In this document: positions 17,736-26,086 of the stretch, one piece after another | Layout of the letters: the number at the start of each line of letters is the position of its first letter | How positions within the stretch are numbered: position 1 is the stretch's first letter | Origin: Thalassospira sp. HJ | Lineage (GTDB): Bacteria; Pseudomonadota; Alphaproteobacteria; Rhodospirillales; Thalassospiraceae | Length of the DNA: 64,000 nt | Reading direction: 5' to 3' | Assembly: GCF_000948415.1 (NCBI RefSeq) | Contig: NZ_JYII01000010.1 | Coordinates: forward strand, 124,001 to 188,000 | Notes under the pieces: model-generated | Told to the model about the DNA's origin: nothing | Seen by the model: only the letters and a program-made list of their open reading frames with translations | Database searches by the model: none | Position numbers and translations under genes: made by a program

Positions 17736-18062
17736 CTACGCGCTAAGTGCGGAGTTTGAATAGCCCTTTTCCGAGGTCAGAACCGTATTCACGTGAATGA
17801 TCTGTCGCAGGCAGCGGGCGATATGTTCGGCGACCTTGGTTTCAAGTTGCTGGACCTGGATGTCGATCTGCAATTCTTCATAGCCGCGCAGGCCATCTGC
17901 AACGATGGAATGCCAACTGGCCGGAACAAGGTTGCGCTTGGCAAACAGTTCCAGGACACGCGGCATCACGTCCGGTTCGGCAGCGGCGTGAACGGAAAAA
18001 CAGTAAACGGATTTGGGGGTATGTGCGTCTTGTGTGGACGCAGCAAATGCATGATCGGTCAT
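17736..18062 (-). CDS. Small ACT-like domain protein
   Basis: 108 residues from ATG 18062 (a GTG at 18074 is the alternative). SVYCFSVHAAAEPDVMPRVLELFAKRNLVPASWHS has the beta-alpha-beta pattern of ACT domains like that of IlvH, followed by DIQVQQLETKVAEHIARCLRQI. No partner enzyme lies nearby. It could bind an amino acid, but this is inference from the fold pattern only. Confidence 0.65.
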   Translation of the reverse strand: MTDHAFAASTQDAHTPKSVYCFSVHAAAEPDVMPRVLELFAKRNLVPASWHSIVADGLRGYEELQIDIQVQQLETKVAEHIARCLRQIIHVNTVLTSEKGYSNSALSA

Positions 18063-18256
18063 GACAATGCTCACAGATATTCAGTACATCAAAAAGGCGA
18101 ACAGATACGTCCCGGTGTCCTTAGACAACCGGGCTGATAATTCGCGCAATGATGACCGAAAGAATGCTGTGGTGTGTCATGAAGCTATTTAAAGAAGGGT
18201 CTCTTCAAAACCGAAAGGTTTGAATGGGGACACAAATGACGAAAGCGGAAGCCTAG

Positions 18257-18379
18257 TCAGATGACCAGAAGCGATGCGATGACGGCCAGAATCGTACCAG
18301 CGAACAGGATTTCCATCGAACGGGCGATCTGCTGTTCACGGGCAATGGCGATTGCAACGGCTTTGCGCTTATTCATCAT
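18257..18379 (-). CDS. 40-residue single-span membrane protein
   Basis: ATG 18379 to TGA 18257. A charged N-terminus (MMNKRKAVAIAIAREQQ) leads to one hydrophobic segment of about 18 residues (EILFAGTILAVIASLLVI) at the C-terminus. GGAGTAAAC lies directly upstream of the start, a strong ribosome binding site. This supports a real small gene. A second ATG immediately follows the first. Function unknown; it lies between the ACT gene and the GGDEF-EAL gene. Confidence 0.6.
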   Translation of the reverse strand: MMNKRKAVAIAIAREQQIARSMEILFAGTILAVIASLLVI

Positions 18380-18597
18380 GTTTACTCCGTCTTCTGACAG
18401 GTAGTGGCAATGTGCCGCTCTCGGCACACGTCAAATATAGGCAGGCAAAAGCCCGAGTTACAAGAGTTCAGAGTCAAAAAACGTCAAAAAACTTTCAACC
18501 TCATGGAAAAGGTCACGTTTTTGATCGCTGTTTTGTCACAAATTGGCTCGGCCTTTCCTGCTTGCGCTTCTGTATCGCTTCTCAGGGCTGCTCGCGA

Positions 18598-21027
18598 TCA
18601 GACGGTTTCAATGCCGCTATCACGATTCGCCGGGGTTTCTGCGGTTTCGCCCTGGTTTACGACGTGCCAGTAATCGCGGATTGGTTTGGGATATCCGTAC
18701 TTATAACCCTGTACCGAACGACAATCATGATCGGTCAGGAAGCTTGCCTGCTCGTCGGTTTCGACGCCTTCGGCAATCACATCAAGATTAAGATCACGGC
18801 TGAGATTTATGACCGCACGGACAATCGCAATGGCCTGATCGTTGCTCACCAGCTTCTTGATAAAGGACTGATCAATCTTGATTCGGTCGACCGGGAAGTT
18901 CTGTAAAGTCGCGAGCGATGAATAGCCCGTGCCGAAATCATCCATGGCAATCCGCACACCAAGTTTCTTGATGTCAGACAGGATCTTCATCGAGCGCGCC
19001 GGATTATGAATAAGTGCGGTTTCGGTGACTTCGAGCTCAAGGCGCTTCGGATCAAGGCCGGTTTCTTCAAGGATCTCGGCAACCAGTTCCGGCAGTTCAT
19101 GCTTCTGAAGCTGCACAGCCGACAGGTTTACACCAATGCCCAGCGGGTTTTTCCAGCGCGAAGCTTCGAGGCACGCGGTTCTCAGCACCCATTCACCCAG
19201 CGGCACGATCAGGCCGGTTTCCTCGGCAATCGGGATGAAGCGGCCCGGCGGGATTGATCCCATTTCCGGATCGGTCCAGCGCAGCAGGGCTTCAAACGAA
19301 TTGATTACACGACCATCGGTCTGGCATTGCGGCTGGTAATGCAGTTCCAGCTGGCCGTTCTCCATCGCGTTGCGCAGGTTCGAGGAAAGCTGGCGCTTGA
19401 AGCGGTATTCCTCGTCCATCTCGGGGGAATAGAACACCATGTCATTGCCGCCCGATTGCTTGACCCGATACATCGCCAGGTCGGCATGGAACAGGATGCT
19501 TTCGCCGTCATTGCCGTCAGTCGGGTAATGGGCGATGCCAATACTTGAGGAAAGCTTGGCGCGGTGTTCGGCATTGATGAAGACCGGGATGGCGACACAA
19601 TCAAGGATCTGCTGGGCAACGTCGCGCGACCGCGCAATCACGTCGTCCTCATCCGCACCATCTTTATGTTGGAGCAGGGTGACAAATTCGTCGCCACCAA
19701 CGCGCGCAATGACGACATCATCGGAAAATAGCTTCGACAGCCGTTCACCCAGTTCGCGCAGGGCATGATCCCCGGCAATATGACCATAGCTGTCATTAAG
19801 CTCCTTGAAGTGATCGAAATCGATGCACATCACGGTGGCGGGCGTGCCGGTTTTATCGGATTTCTGAAGGGCGGCCGCCAACCGGTCGTTAAAGGTTGTC
19901 CGGTTCAGAAGTTTGGTCAGCGAATCATGTTCGGCGAGGAAGCGGATATGATGTTCGGCCGCGCGCCGTTCACGCAAATCACGAAGACCGAAGATCACCG
20001 TCGCATCCGATATCTCATCTGCGGGGATTTCACGCCGCACGACTTCGACCGGGATTTCGCTGTTATTGGTCCAGGACAGGTTGGTCTCGGCATAGCTGAT
20101 CTCGCCCGACTTGAAGGCAGCCGGCGTGGCCGAAAGCCATTCGCTTAGAAAATCGCAATCAAGGATTTCCGCACGGCTGACCCCGCCCAGTTTCAGGAAG
20201 CTGTCATTGGCATCAATCACCCGGCCATTCTGGGTAAGGACAAGTGCTTCGATCGCGGAATCGCCCAGTATGCGCATGTGGTTGCTGACATGATCGCGAA
20301 GCTGGCGGTCGACAAGGGCGGTCACAAAGCCAATCGCGATCAGAATGGCTGCAACCACCGCAACGCCGACGGCAAGATATTCTTGCGAAATCAGCTGTTC
20401 GGGGACAGGAACGGTCGGATCGGGGGTAATGATCAGTGCACCCATTGCGCTGAAATGCATGGTCGCAACGGCTATGGTCAAACTGGCTTTGCCCAGCAGT
20501 TTCTGGCGTTCGGTTTGTGCCGCACCAACCAGCCAAAGCGACACAATTCCGAACAGTGCGCCCATCACGATAGCCGCAATCACGATGTCCATGTGCCAGC
20601 TGATCACACCGGGAACGCTGATGGCGGACATGCCGGTAAAATGCATCGCCGAAATGCCAAGCCCGACAACAAGTCCGCCGACGATCCGCGACATCAATCG
20701 ATGCGGCCCGCCGACCGACGCAATGGCAAAGCCGATGGTGGTTGCTGCAATCGCAATCGCCAGTGAAACCGCCGTTTCAACCGGTTCATATCCAACGGGA
20801 ACCGTTGGGTCATAGGACATCATTGCGATGAAATGGGTGGCCCAGATGCCGCCACCGGTCACAACCCCGGTCAGGAACAGCCATGCGATTTTCTGGCGCA
20901 GGCGGCCAATGCAGGCCCGTGCGTACAGATTGAATGCGGTATGAATGCCGCCCAGTCCGATCAGAAGGGCAACAAGGACCAGCACGATGTCGTGCTGGTG
21001 GGCCAGGCAGTCATAAATTCTGTACAT
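18598..21027 (-). CDS. MHYT-GGDEF-EAL cyclic-di-GMP signalling protein
   Basis: 809 residues. Residues 1-240 are a seven-helix MHYT sensor with repeats ATHFIAMMSY, AMHFTGMSA and TMHFSAMGA, whose Met/His residues may bind copper or sense a gas. A PAS-like segment follows (about 255-365), then GGDEF near residue 446 (ARVGGDEF, intact) and EAL near 581 (FEALLRW, with DDFGTGYSSL later). Both catalytic motifs look complete, so it could make and degrade c-di-GMP; the dominant activity cannot be judged. It has its own promoter region and is not in an obvious operon. Confidence 0.92.
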   Translation of the reverse strand: MYRIYDCLAHQHDIVLVLVALLIGLGGIHTAFNLYARACIGRLRQKIAWLFLTGVVTGGGIWATHFIAMMSYDPTVPVGYEPVETAVSLAIAIAATTIGFAIASVGGPHRLMSRIVGGLVVGLGISAMHFTGMSAISVPGVISWHMDIVIAAIVMGALFGIVSLWLVGAAQTERQKLLGKASLTIAVATMHFSAMGALIITPDPTVPVPEQLISQEYLAVGVAVVAAILIAIGFVTALVDRQLRDHVSNHMRILGDSAIEALVLTQNGRVIDANDSFLKLGGVSRAEILDCDFLSEWLSATPAAFKSGEISYAETNLSWTNNSEIPVEVVRREIPADEISDATVIFGLRDLRERRAAEHHIRFLAEHDSLTKLLNRTTFNDRLAAALQKSDKTGTPATVMCIDFDHFKELNDSYGHIAGDHALRELGERLSKLFSDDVVIARVGGDEFVTLLQHKDGADEDDVIARSRDVAQQILDCVAIPVFINAEHRAKLSSSIGIAHYPTDGNDGESILFHADLAMYRVKQSGGNDMVFYSPEMDEEYRFKRQLSSNLRNAMENGQLELHYQPQCQTDGRVINSFEALLRWTDPEMGSIPPGRFIPIAEETGLIVPLGEWVLRTACLEASRWKNPLGIGVNLSAVQLQKHELPELVAEILEETGLDPKRLELEVTETALIHNPARSMKILSDIKKLGVRIAMDDFGTGYSSLATLQNFPVDRIKIDQSFIKKLVSNDQAIAIVRAVINLSRDLNLDVIAEGVETDEQASFLTDHDCRSVQGYKYGYPKPIRDYWHVVNQGETAETPANRDSGIETV

Positions 21028-21147
21028 TAACGAGCCGATTTAAAAATTTATGTAATAGTTTCAAATACTATCACATTTTACTGGTGTAATTTTAATTCGG
21101 CCTTTGTACGCGAAGCAACCCAAAATGGATCCTTCGCGTTTTGGTTT

Positions 21148-22176
21148 CTAACGGATGACGACGTCGCTTTGGCCAATCATGCGCGGGGTACTGTCACCAC
21201 GGGTAAAGGTAATCTCCCCGTGATAGGTCCCGGCTGGCCAATTGCTTCCGGGGCGGTCCATGTTGATGAAGAACCACTTTGCGCGCGGGCCGGCATCATT
21301 GGGCAGATCAATGACAAAGTCACGATGACCGCCCTTGCCATCGGGGGTTTGCAGGCTCATGCGGATGACGTCACCGTCATTAGCCCCGATCAGATAAGCC
21401 CAGAAATAAAGCCCTGGACTGGTGCTTGGCAGTTGCTGATCCTTGCCATAGCCGCGCTTGAGGTCAGATGCATTCGGGCGTGCCATGGAAAACCCGTGAC
21501 CATAAAGCGTGATTTCATTGTAGGTGAGCTGCGCGCGTGCGGTCGTTGACCAAAGGGCTGCGTTCTCAACACTGCAATCGTTTGAGGTGCTCGCCCCCAT
21601 GGTGGTGCCGCTGAACGGATCAACAAGCTCGCCATCCTTGCGCAGGTTGAAATGCAAATGCGGGAAGGTGGCCTGACCGGAAATGCCGATGCGGCCAATG
21701 ACCTGCCCCCGGCTGACCCGGTCGCCCTGTTTGACCGCGACCCAGCCACGGCGCAGATGGCAATACTGGCTTTGCCAGCCATTATCGTGATCAATCAGGA
21801 TGCCATTGCCGCATTCAATGCCTTCCAGGCTGCTGGTGGCGATCCGGCCAGAGTCGATATCCTCGACCCCGTCGCGCAGCGCAACCACCGTCCCGTCCGC
21901 AATCGACAGGACAGGAACGCCGTCAAGCATGGTTGCTTCATCGGGAATGGCGAAATCAGTACCGCGATGGCCATCATATGTCGTGGTGCCACAGGCATAG
22001 TCACGAATGTTCGGACCTGCATCGTGATCAACGTAATGCACGATATCGCAGGTATTGCCTTCACATACGATCGGCAAATCGAACGGTGGGCCATCTGCAA
22101 AAGCGGTGCTGCCAAAGGATAGGGTCGCGAACACCGAAAGAAAAAGTGTCCGAATAGATCCTGATCGTTCTGGCAT
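21148..22176 (-). CDS. M23 peptidase family protein
   Basis: 342 residues with a signal peptide (about 1-27, ...GSTAFA). The zinc site of LytM-type M23 peptidases is visible: HRGTDF (HxxxD) near residue 70 and HLHF (HxH) near residue 174, with GNGILIDHDNGWQSQYCHL between. Four Cys in the N-terminal half may form disulphides. A C-terminal beta-rich domain follows (YFWAYLIGANDGD...). Probable periplasmic peptidoglycan endopeptidase; substrate not known. Confidence 0.85.
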   Translation of the reverse strand: MPERSGSIRTLFLSVFATLSFGSTAFADGPPFDLPIVCEGNTCDIVHYVDHDAGPNIRDYACGTTTYDGHRGTDFAIPDEATMLDGVPVLSIADGTVVALRDGVEDIDSGRIATSSLEGIECGNGILIDHDNGWQSQYCHLRRGWVAVKQGDRVSRGQVIGRIGISGQATFPHLHFNLRKDGELVDPFSGTTMGASTSNDCSVENAALWSTTARAQLTYNEITLYGHGFSMARPNASDLKRGYGKDQQLPSTSPGLYFWAYLIGANDGDVIRMSLQTPDGKGGHRDFVIDLPNDAGPRAKWFFINMDRPGSNWPAGTYHGEITFTRGDSTPRMIGQSDVVIR

Positions 22177-22354
22177 AAGGCCCCCTGTTTTCGAATTTGG
22201 TCACTGCACTTTGGTGTTCTTGTATGAATCACCTTTCTCTAACATAAAGGTGATCAGGCTGCGACGTGCAAGATATTGTTTGTAGATTGCGCTTTCCGCT
22301 ATCACTTCAAGATGGCAAATATGAACACGATCTCATCGCGCAAGGCAGGATGAA

Positions 22355-23146
22355 ATGGATCAGAGCGGATTGTTTCGGTTGGGCATCTTTGCCGCCATTC
22401 TGGCGGTTATGGCTTTGTGGGAGGCCGTGGCCCCCTATCGGCCCAAGGAAGCCGTGCGCCGTCCCATGCGCTGGCTGACCAATTTTGGTCTGTTGTTGCT
22501 GAGCGCTGCACTAACACGCTTTACCATCGGTGCAGCAATGATCGCGACGGCCATCTGGGCGCAAGCCAATGGCTTGGGCCTGAATAATATTGCCGGGTTG
22601 CCGGCGCTTCTGTCAGGCCTCGTCACCATCATTATTCTCGATTGCGCGATCTATTGGCAGCATCGCCTGACTCACATCGTGCCGATCTTCTGGCGGTTCC
22701 ATCGGGTGCATCACTGCGATACCGAATTTGATGTCTCGACCGCTGTGCGGTTTCACCCGTTCGAAATCGTCGCATCCGCACTTTATAAATCGTTCTTTGT
22801 TCTGATGATCGGGGCCGATCCGTGGGCGGTGGTGGTGTATGAAAGCATGCTTAGCGGCTTTGCCCTGTTTAACCATGGCAATGTGCATCTGCCCAAAAGC
22901 CTGGATCGCGCCTTGCGCATGCTGGTCGTGACACCCGATATGCACCGGGTGCACCATTCCAGTGTGATGAAGGAAACCAACAGCAACTACGGCAATATCC
23001 TGTCTGTCTGGGATCGCCTGTTTGTCAGCTACATCGATCACACCCGGGTCAATGATCACGACATGCAGATCGGCCTTGAAGAATTCCGCGACAAGGACAG
23101 TCAAAGTTTGCTCGGTGTTTTGTGGATGCCGTTCGGGCGTCGCTGA
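22355..23146 (+). CDS. Sterol desaturase / fatty acid hydroxylase family protein
   Basis: 263 residues, four to five hydrophobic segments. The di-iron histidine boxes are in order: HRLTH, HRVHH and HRVHH, the last in TPDMHRVHHSS. These membrane oxygenases hydroxylate or desaturate lipids (ERG3/CrtZ/ornithine-lipid hydroxylase type). A LWEAVAPYRP start is common in bacterial members. It converges on the methyltransferase gene with seven bases between stops. Substrate unknown. Confidence 0.88.
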   Translation: MDQSGLFRLGIFAAILAVMALWEAVAPYRPKEAVRRPMRWLTNFGLLLLSAALTRFTIGAAMIATAIWAQANGLGLNNIAGLPALLSGLVTIIILDCAIYWQHRLTHIVPIFWRFHRVHHCDTEFDVSTAVRFHPFEIVASALYKSFFVLMIGADPWAVVVYESMLSGFALFNHGNVHLPKSLDRALRMLVVTPDMHRVHHSSVMKETNSNYGNILSVWDRLFVSYIDHTRVNDHDMQIGLEEFRDKDSQSLLGVLWMPFGRR

Positions 23147-23153
23147 TCAGGGC

Positions 23154-23945
23154 TTACGCCGGAACCACCCCGCGCACCGCCATCGCCGATGCCACCAGTG
23201 ACCGGCGCCCATCGGTCTTGCCACCAAGATAGGCCAGTCGGGTGGCCTGCTGAATTTCATGGGCCATGTCGGCATATTGCCGGTTAAAGAAAGTGCGGAT
23301 CAGGCTGTGCGCGCCCATCAGCGATTGCCAGTAATCATCAAAGTCTATGAAGTCCATGCGCACGGCCAAGGTGGTTGTATCAATGTCGCGCAAACCCGCA
23401 TCCGACCAAAGATCATAAAGATCGTCTTCGTCCTTGTAGGGGACATCAAAAATCTCCTCGCGGAGCTTTTCACCCTCCACCCCCGCCAAAATGGCAGCGG
23501 CATCGAGAAACAGCCGGATAAAGGTCAGCCCGCCCGAACGGTCCCATACCGATGCGGCCACCCGGCCATCAGGTTTGGTCACGCGCACCATTTCGCCCAA
23601 AGCCTTCACCGGGTCTTCCAGATCATTGATCAGAAGCTGCGAACAGGCGGTATCAAAACTGTTGTCGTCAAAGGGCAGGGACGATGCATCACCGGTCTTG
23701 AGTTCGATATTTGCCGCTTCTTCGCGCAGGGCATCCGTCAGGTAATCGGGGATCAGGTCGATGCCGACAACGCGCGCATCGGGATACCGGTTTGCCGCAG
23801 CCAACGTCAGGCTGCCGGTGCCGCAGCCGACATCAACCAGCGCTCCGCAGGATGGGGCGGCAACAAAATCAAGGAAACTGCGCGACAGGCGTCGGCTCCA
23901 TCGACCCATGGCGATTTCATAGGTGTCGGCAATCGTGTTGTTCAT
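23154..23945 (-). CDS. Class I SAM-dependent methyltransferase
   Basis: 263 residues. SAM-binding motif I is ALVDVGCGTGSL, motif II VVGIDL, and motif III near FDTACSQLLINDLEDP (Methyltransf_11/25 type). Start ATG has GAGGA upstream. The substrate is unknown; it is not adjacent to a quinone or lipid operon that would point to one. The region upstream of its start holds a structured repeat. Confidence 0.85.
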   Translation of the reverse strand: MNNTIADTYEIAMGRWSRRLSRSFLDFVAAPSCGALVDVGCGTGSLTLAAANRYPDARVVGIDLIPDYLTDALREEAANIELKTGDASSLPFDDNSFDTACSQLLINDLEDPVKALGEMVRVTKPDGRVAASVWDRSGGLTFIRLFLDAAAILAGVEGEKLREEIFDVPYKDEDDLYDLWSDAGLRDIDTTTLAVRMDFIDFDDYWQSLMGAHSLIRTFFNRQYADMAHEIQQATRLAYLGGKTDGRRSLVASAMAVRGVVPA

Positions 23946-24036
23946 CCGGGGCGCTTCCTCAAATTTGTTTGATTTATTTTCATTTGGTGCCAGATGGCCA
24001 TGCCCTGATATGTCCCGGTTTCTGACAATTTCAAGC

Positions 24037-24305
24037 GCCAGGGTCCAAACTCATTCACATGACCGCCCCGGCAACTGATATGAGAGAAAAAGCTAGGAAA
24101 ATGCCGCAGACCGGGGGCTTCCCCGGTCAAGGGATTTGACGCAGAGGCTTTCTCTCATATCAGTTGTCCTTCGGATCACCCGGATTTGCACGGGCTACTT
24201 TGTCGCAAAATCTTGAAAGATGGATATCTTCCTGCGATTTTGCTTCGCATATCCGCACAAATCCGGGAGACCGGGACGATTATGTGAATGAGTTTGGACC
24301 CTGGC
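24037..24305. repeat. Structured inverted-repeat element, copy A (269 bp)
   Basis: Perfect 24-bp terminal inverted repeats (24037-24060 with 24282-24305; outer part GCCAGGGTCCAAACTC). Internally: an 18-bp perfect stem (24072-24089 with 24149-24166) enclosing an 8-bp hairpin (24109-24116 with 24121-24128), then a 10-bp stem CCCGGATTTG/CAAATCCGGG (24179-24188 with 24258-24267) enclosing another (24205-24212 with 24236-24243). Conserved single-stranded blocks GTCCTTCGGATC, GCACGGGCTA and ATATCCGCACAAAT are shared with copy B at 53695-53960. No ORF. A MITE or a structured RNA element are both possible. Confidence 0.75.
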
Positions 24306-24444
24306 CAATTGGCCATTCGACGAAATAGGCATTGCTCATTTCGAAAAATGCGCAATAAAATTACAAATATTGCATTGCAAAATAATCATAAGCGCGACAT
24401 CTGCAGTGTAAGCGACCGCGCAACAGGCAAGGGGTTCCAAGGAA

Positions 24445-24882
24445 ATGAACGAACGCGACGGACTTCACGGGCTGTATCTCGAAGATCTCGAGGTCGGCTT
24501 GTCAGCAAGTTATGGCAAGACAGTTACTGAAACCGACATTGTGATGTTTGCCGGTATCACCGGCGATACCAATCCGGTGCACCTTAATCAGGATTACGCC
24601 GAAACCACGATGTTTGAAGGCCGCATTGCCCATGGCATGCTTTCCGCCGGGTTTATTTCCACCGTTCTTGGTACCCGCCTGCCGGGACCGGGCACGATTT
24701 ATCTCTCGCAAAACCTGCAATTCAAGGCGCCGGTTCGCATTGGTGATACCGTGACGGCACGGGTGACGGTTCGTGAAATCATCGCGGAAAAGAAACGCGC
24801 CATTCTTGAAACCAATTGCTATGTCGGGGATCGCTGCGTGATCACCGGTGAAGCAACGGTCATGGTGCCCTCACGCGGATAA
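24445..24882 (+). CDS. phaJ: MaoC-type (R)-specific enoyl-CoA hydratase
   Basis: 145-residue hot-dog-fold hydratase. The active-site block FAGITGDTNPVHLNQDYA carries the catalytic Asp and His, and the second half has the substrate-lid region. It converts trans-2-enoyl-CoA to (R)-3-hydroxyacyl-CoA, which feeds PHA synthesis. PhaR and a PhaC-like gene occur at 52.9-55.9 kb, consistent with a PHA-making host. AAGGA lies at the start. MaoC proteins also serve other pathways, so the phaJ symbol is tentative. Confidence 0.8.
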   Translation: MNERDGLHGLYLEDLEVGLSASYGKTVTETDIVMFAGITGDTNPVHLNQDYAETTMFEGRIAHGMLSAGFISTVLGTRLPGPGTIYLSQNLQFKAPVRIGDTVTARVTVREIIAEKKRAILETNCYVGDRCVITGEATVMVPSRG

Positions 24883-24927
24883 GGCAGGCTGAGGCGGGAA
24901 AGCAGCGCTTTTTTCTCGGAAAAGTCT

Positions 24928-24955
24928 TTACGCTTCGGGCCTGCGCCCTATATAG
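24928..24955 (+). promoter_or_regulatory. Sigma-70-type promoter for ribF
   Basis: TTTACG (24928-24933), a 16-base spacer and TATATA (24950-24955), placing transcription start near 24962. No FMN riboswitch was seen in the short leader. Confidence 0.5.
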
Positions 24956-25021
24956 CTGCCTGCTGGATTTGCCGATAAAAGGTCGGCAGGCATGGAACGC
25001 AGCAAAGAGAGACCGGCGCGA

Positions 25022-25978
25022 ATGCGCGTTTTTCGATCTTTTGAGAACCTGACCGATGATGCGCGCGGCGCCGTTGTGGCGATCGGCAATTTCGATGGTT
25101 TGCATCTGGGGCATCAAACGCTTCTGGATCAGGCCCGCGCGATTGCCCGCGATCTCGGTGCGCCGCTTGCCATCCTGACCTTTGAACCCCATCCGCGTAT
25201 GCTGTTTCGTGCCGATGACCCGCCATTTCGCCTGACCTCGGCCGAGGATCGCGAAACCGCGGCCGGCAGCATTGATATCGACCTGTTCTATGAGGTCGAA
25301 TTCAATCGCGACTTCGCCGCCATGACCGCCGAAGAATTCATCGAGCGCGTTCTGGTCAGCGGCCTTGGTGCCAAACATGTCGTGGTTGGCTGGGATTTCT
25401 GTTTCGGCAAGGGCCGGGCAGGTGACGTTGATCTGTTGCGCGCGATTGGCGAGAAATCCGGTTTCGGTGTGACGGCGGTGACCGCTGTTACCCATGACAA
25501 TGGCATTGTCTATTCCTCGACCGCGATCCGTCAGGCACTGCGTGAAGGCCGCCCGGAAGATGCTAAACATCTTTTGGGGCGCCCGTGGGAAATCGCCGGG
25601 ATTGTCGCCCATGGCGATGCACGTGGTCGGACGATCGGTTTTCCGACCGCCAATGTCGCACTGGGTAATCATCTGCGCCCGAAATTCGGTGTCTATGCCG
25701 TCGAACTTGGACTGGTTTCCGAAACAGATGGCAAAACCGTTGAGCGCTGGGTGCCCGGAGTCGCCAATATCGGCGTGCGGCCAAGCTTTGGCGGCGATGA
25801 CGATGCCGGGCTTGAAGCGCACCTTTTTGACTTTGATCAGGACATCTATGACCGGCGGGTCCGCGTGCGTCTGCACGGCTTTATCCGTGGGGAACGGAAG
25901 TTCGATGGGCTTGATGCCCTGAAGGCCCAGATCGCAGCAGATGTGATCACTGCCAATGATATTCTCGGCAAGATTTGA
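25022..25978 (+). CDS. ribF: Bifunctional riboflavin kinase / FAD synthetase
   Basis: 318 residues. The FAD synthetase (nucleotidyltransferase) half has GNFDGLHLGHQTLL and later YSSTAIRQALREG; the flavokinase half has GRTIGFPTANV and RPSFGG. It makes FMN from riboflavin and then FAD. The start at 25022 (MRVFRSF) fits the family; 24992 is an alternative with a weaker case. It is followed by ileS and lspA in the same direction, a common alphaproteobacterial order. Confidence 0.92.
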   Translation: MRVFRSFENLTDDARGAVVAIGNFDGLHLGHQTLLDQARAIARDLGAPLAILTFEPHPRMLFRADDPPFRLTSAEDRETAAGSIDIDLFYEVEFNRDFAAMTAEEFIERVLVSGLGAKHVVVGWDFCFGKGRAGDVDLLRAIGEKSGFGVTAVTAVTHDNGIVYSSTAIRQALREGRPEDAKHLLGRPWEIAGIVAHGDARGRTIGFPTANVALGNHLRPKFGVYAVELGLVSETDGKTVERWVPGVANIGVRPSFGGDDDAGLEAHLFDFDQDIYDRRVRVRLHGFIRGERKFDGLDALKAQIAADVITANDILGKI

Positions 25979-26086
25979 ATTTGTTGACGAACCCGCTATG
26001 ATCCGCGCGCTTTTCGCAAGATTGGCGTTCGCGAGATCTCCGGGGGTTCGCCCTTTTAATTTGTTCAAGACGACAGGACCGTCACG

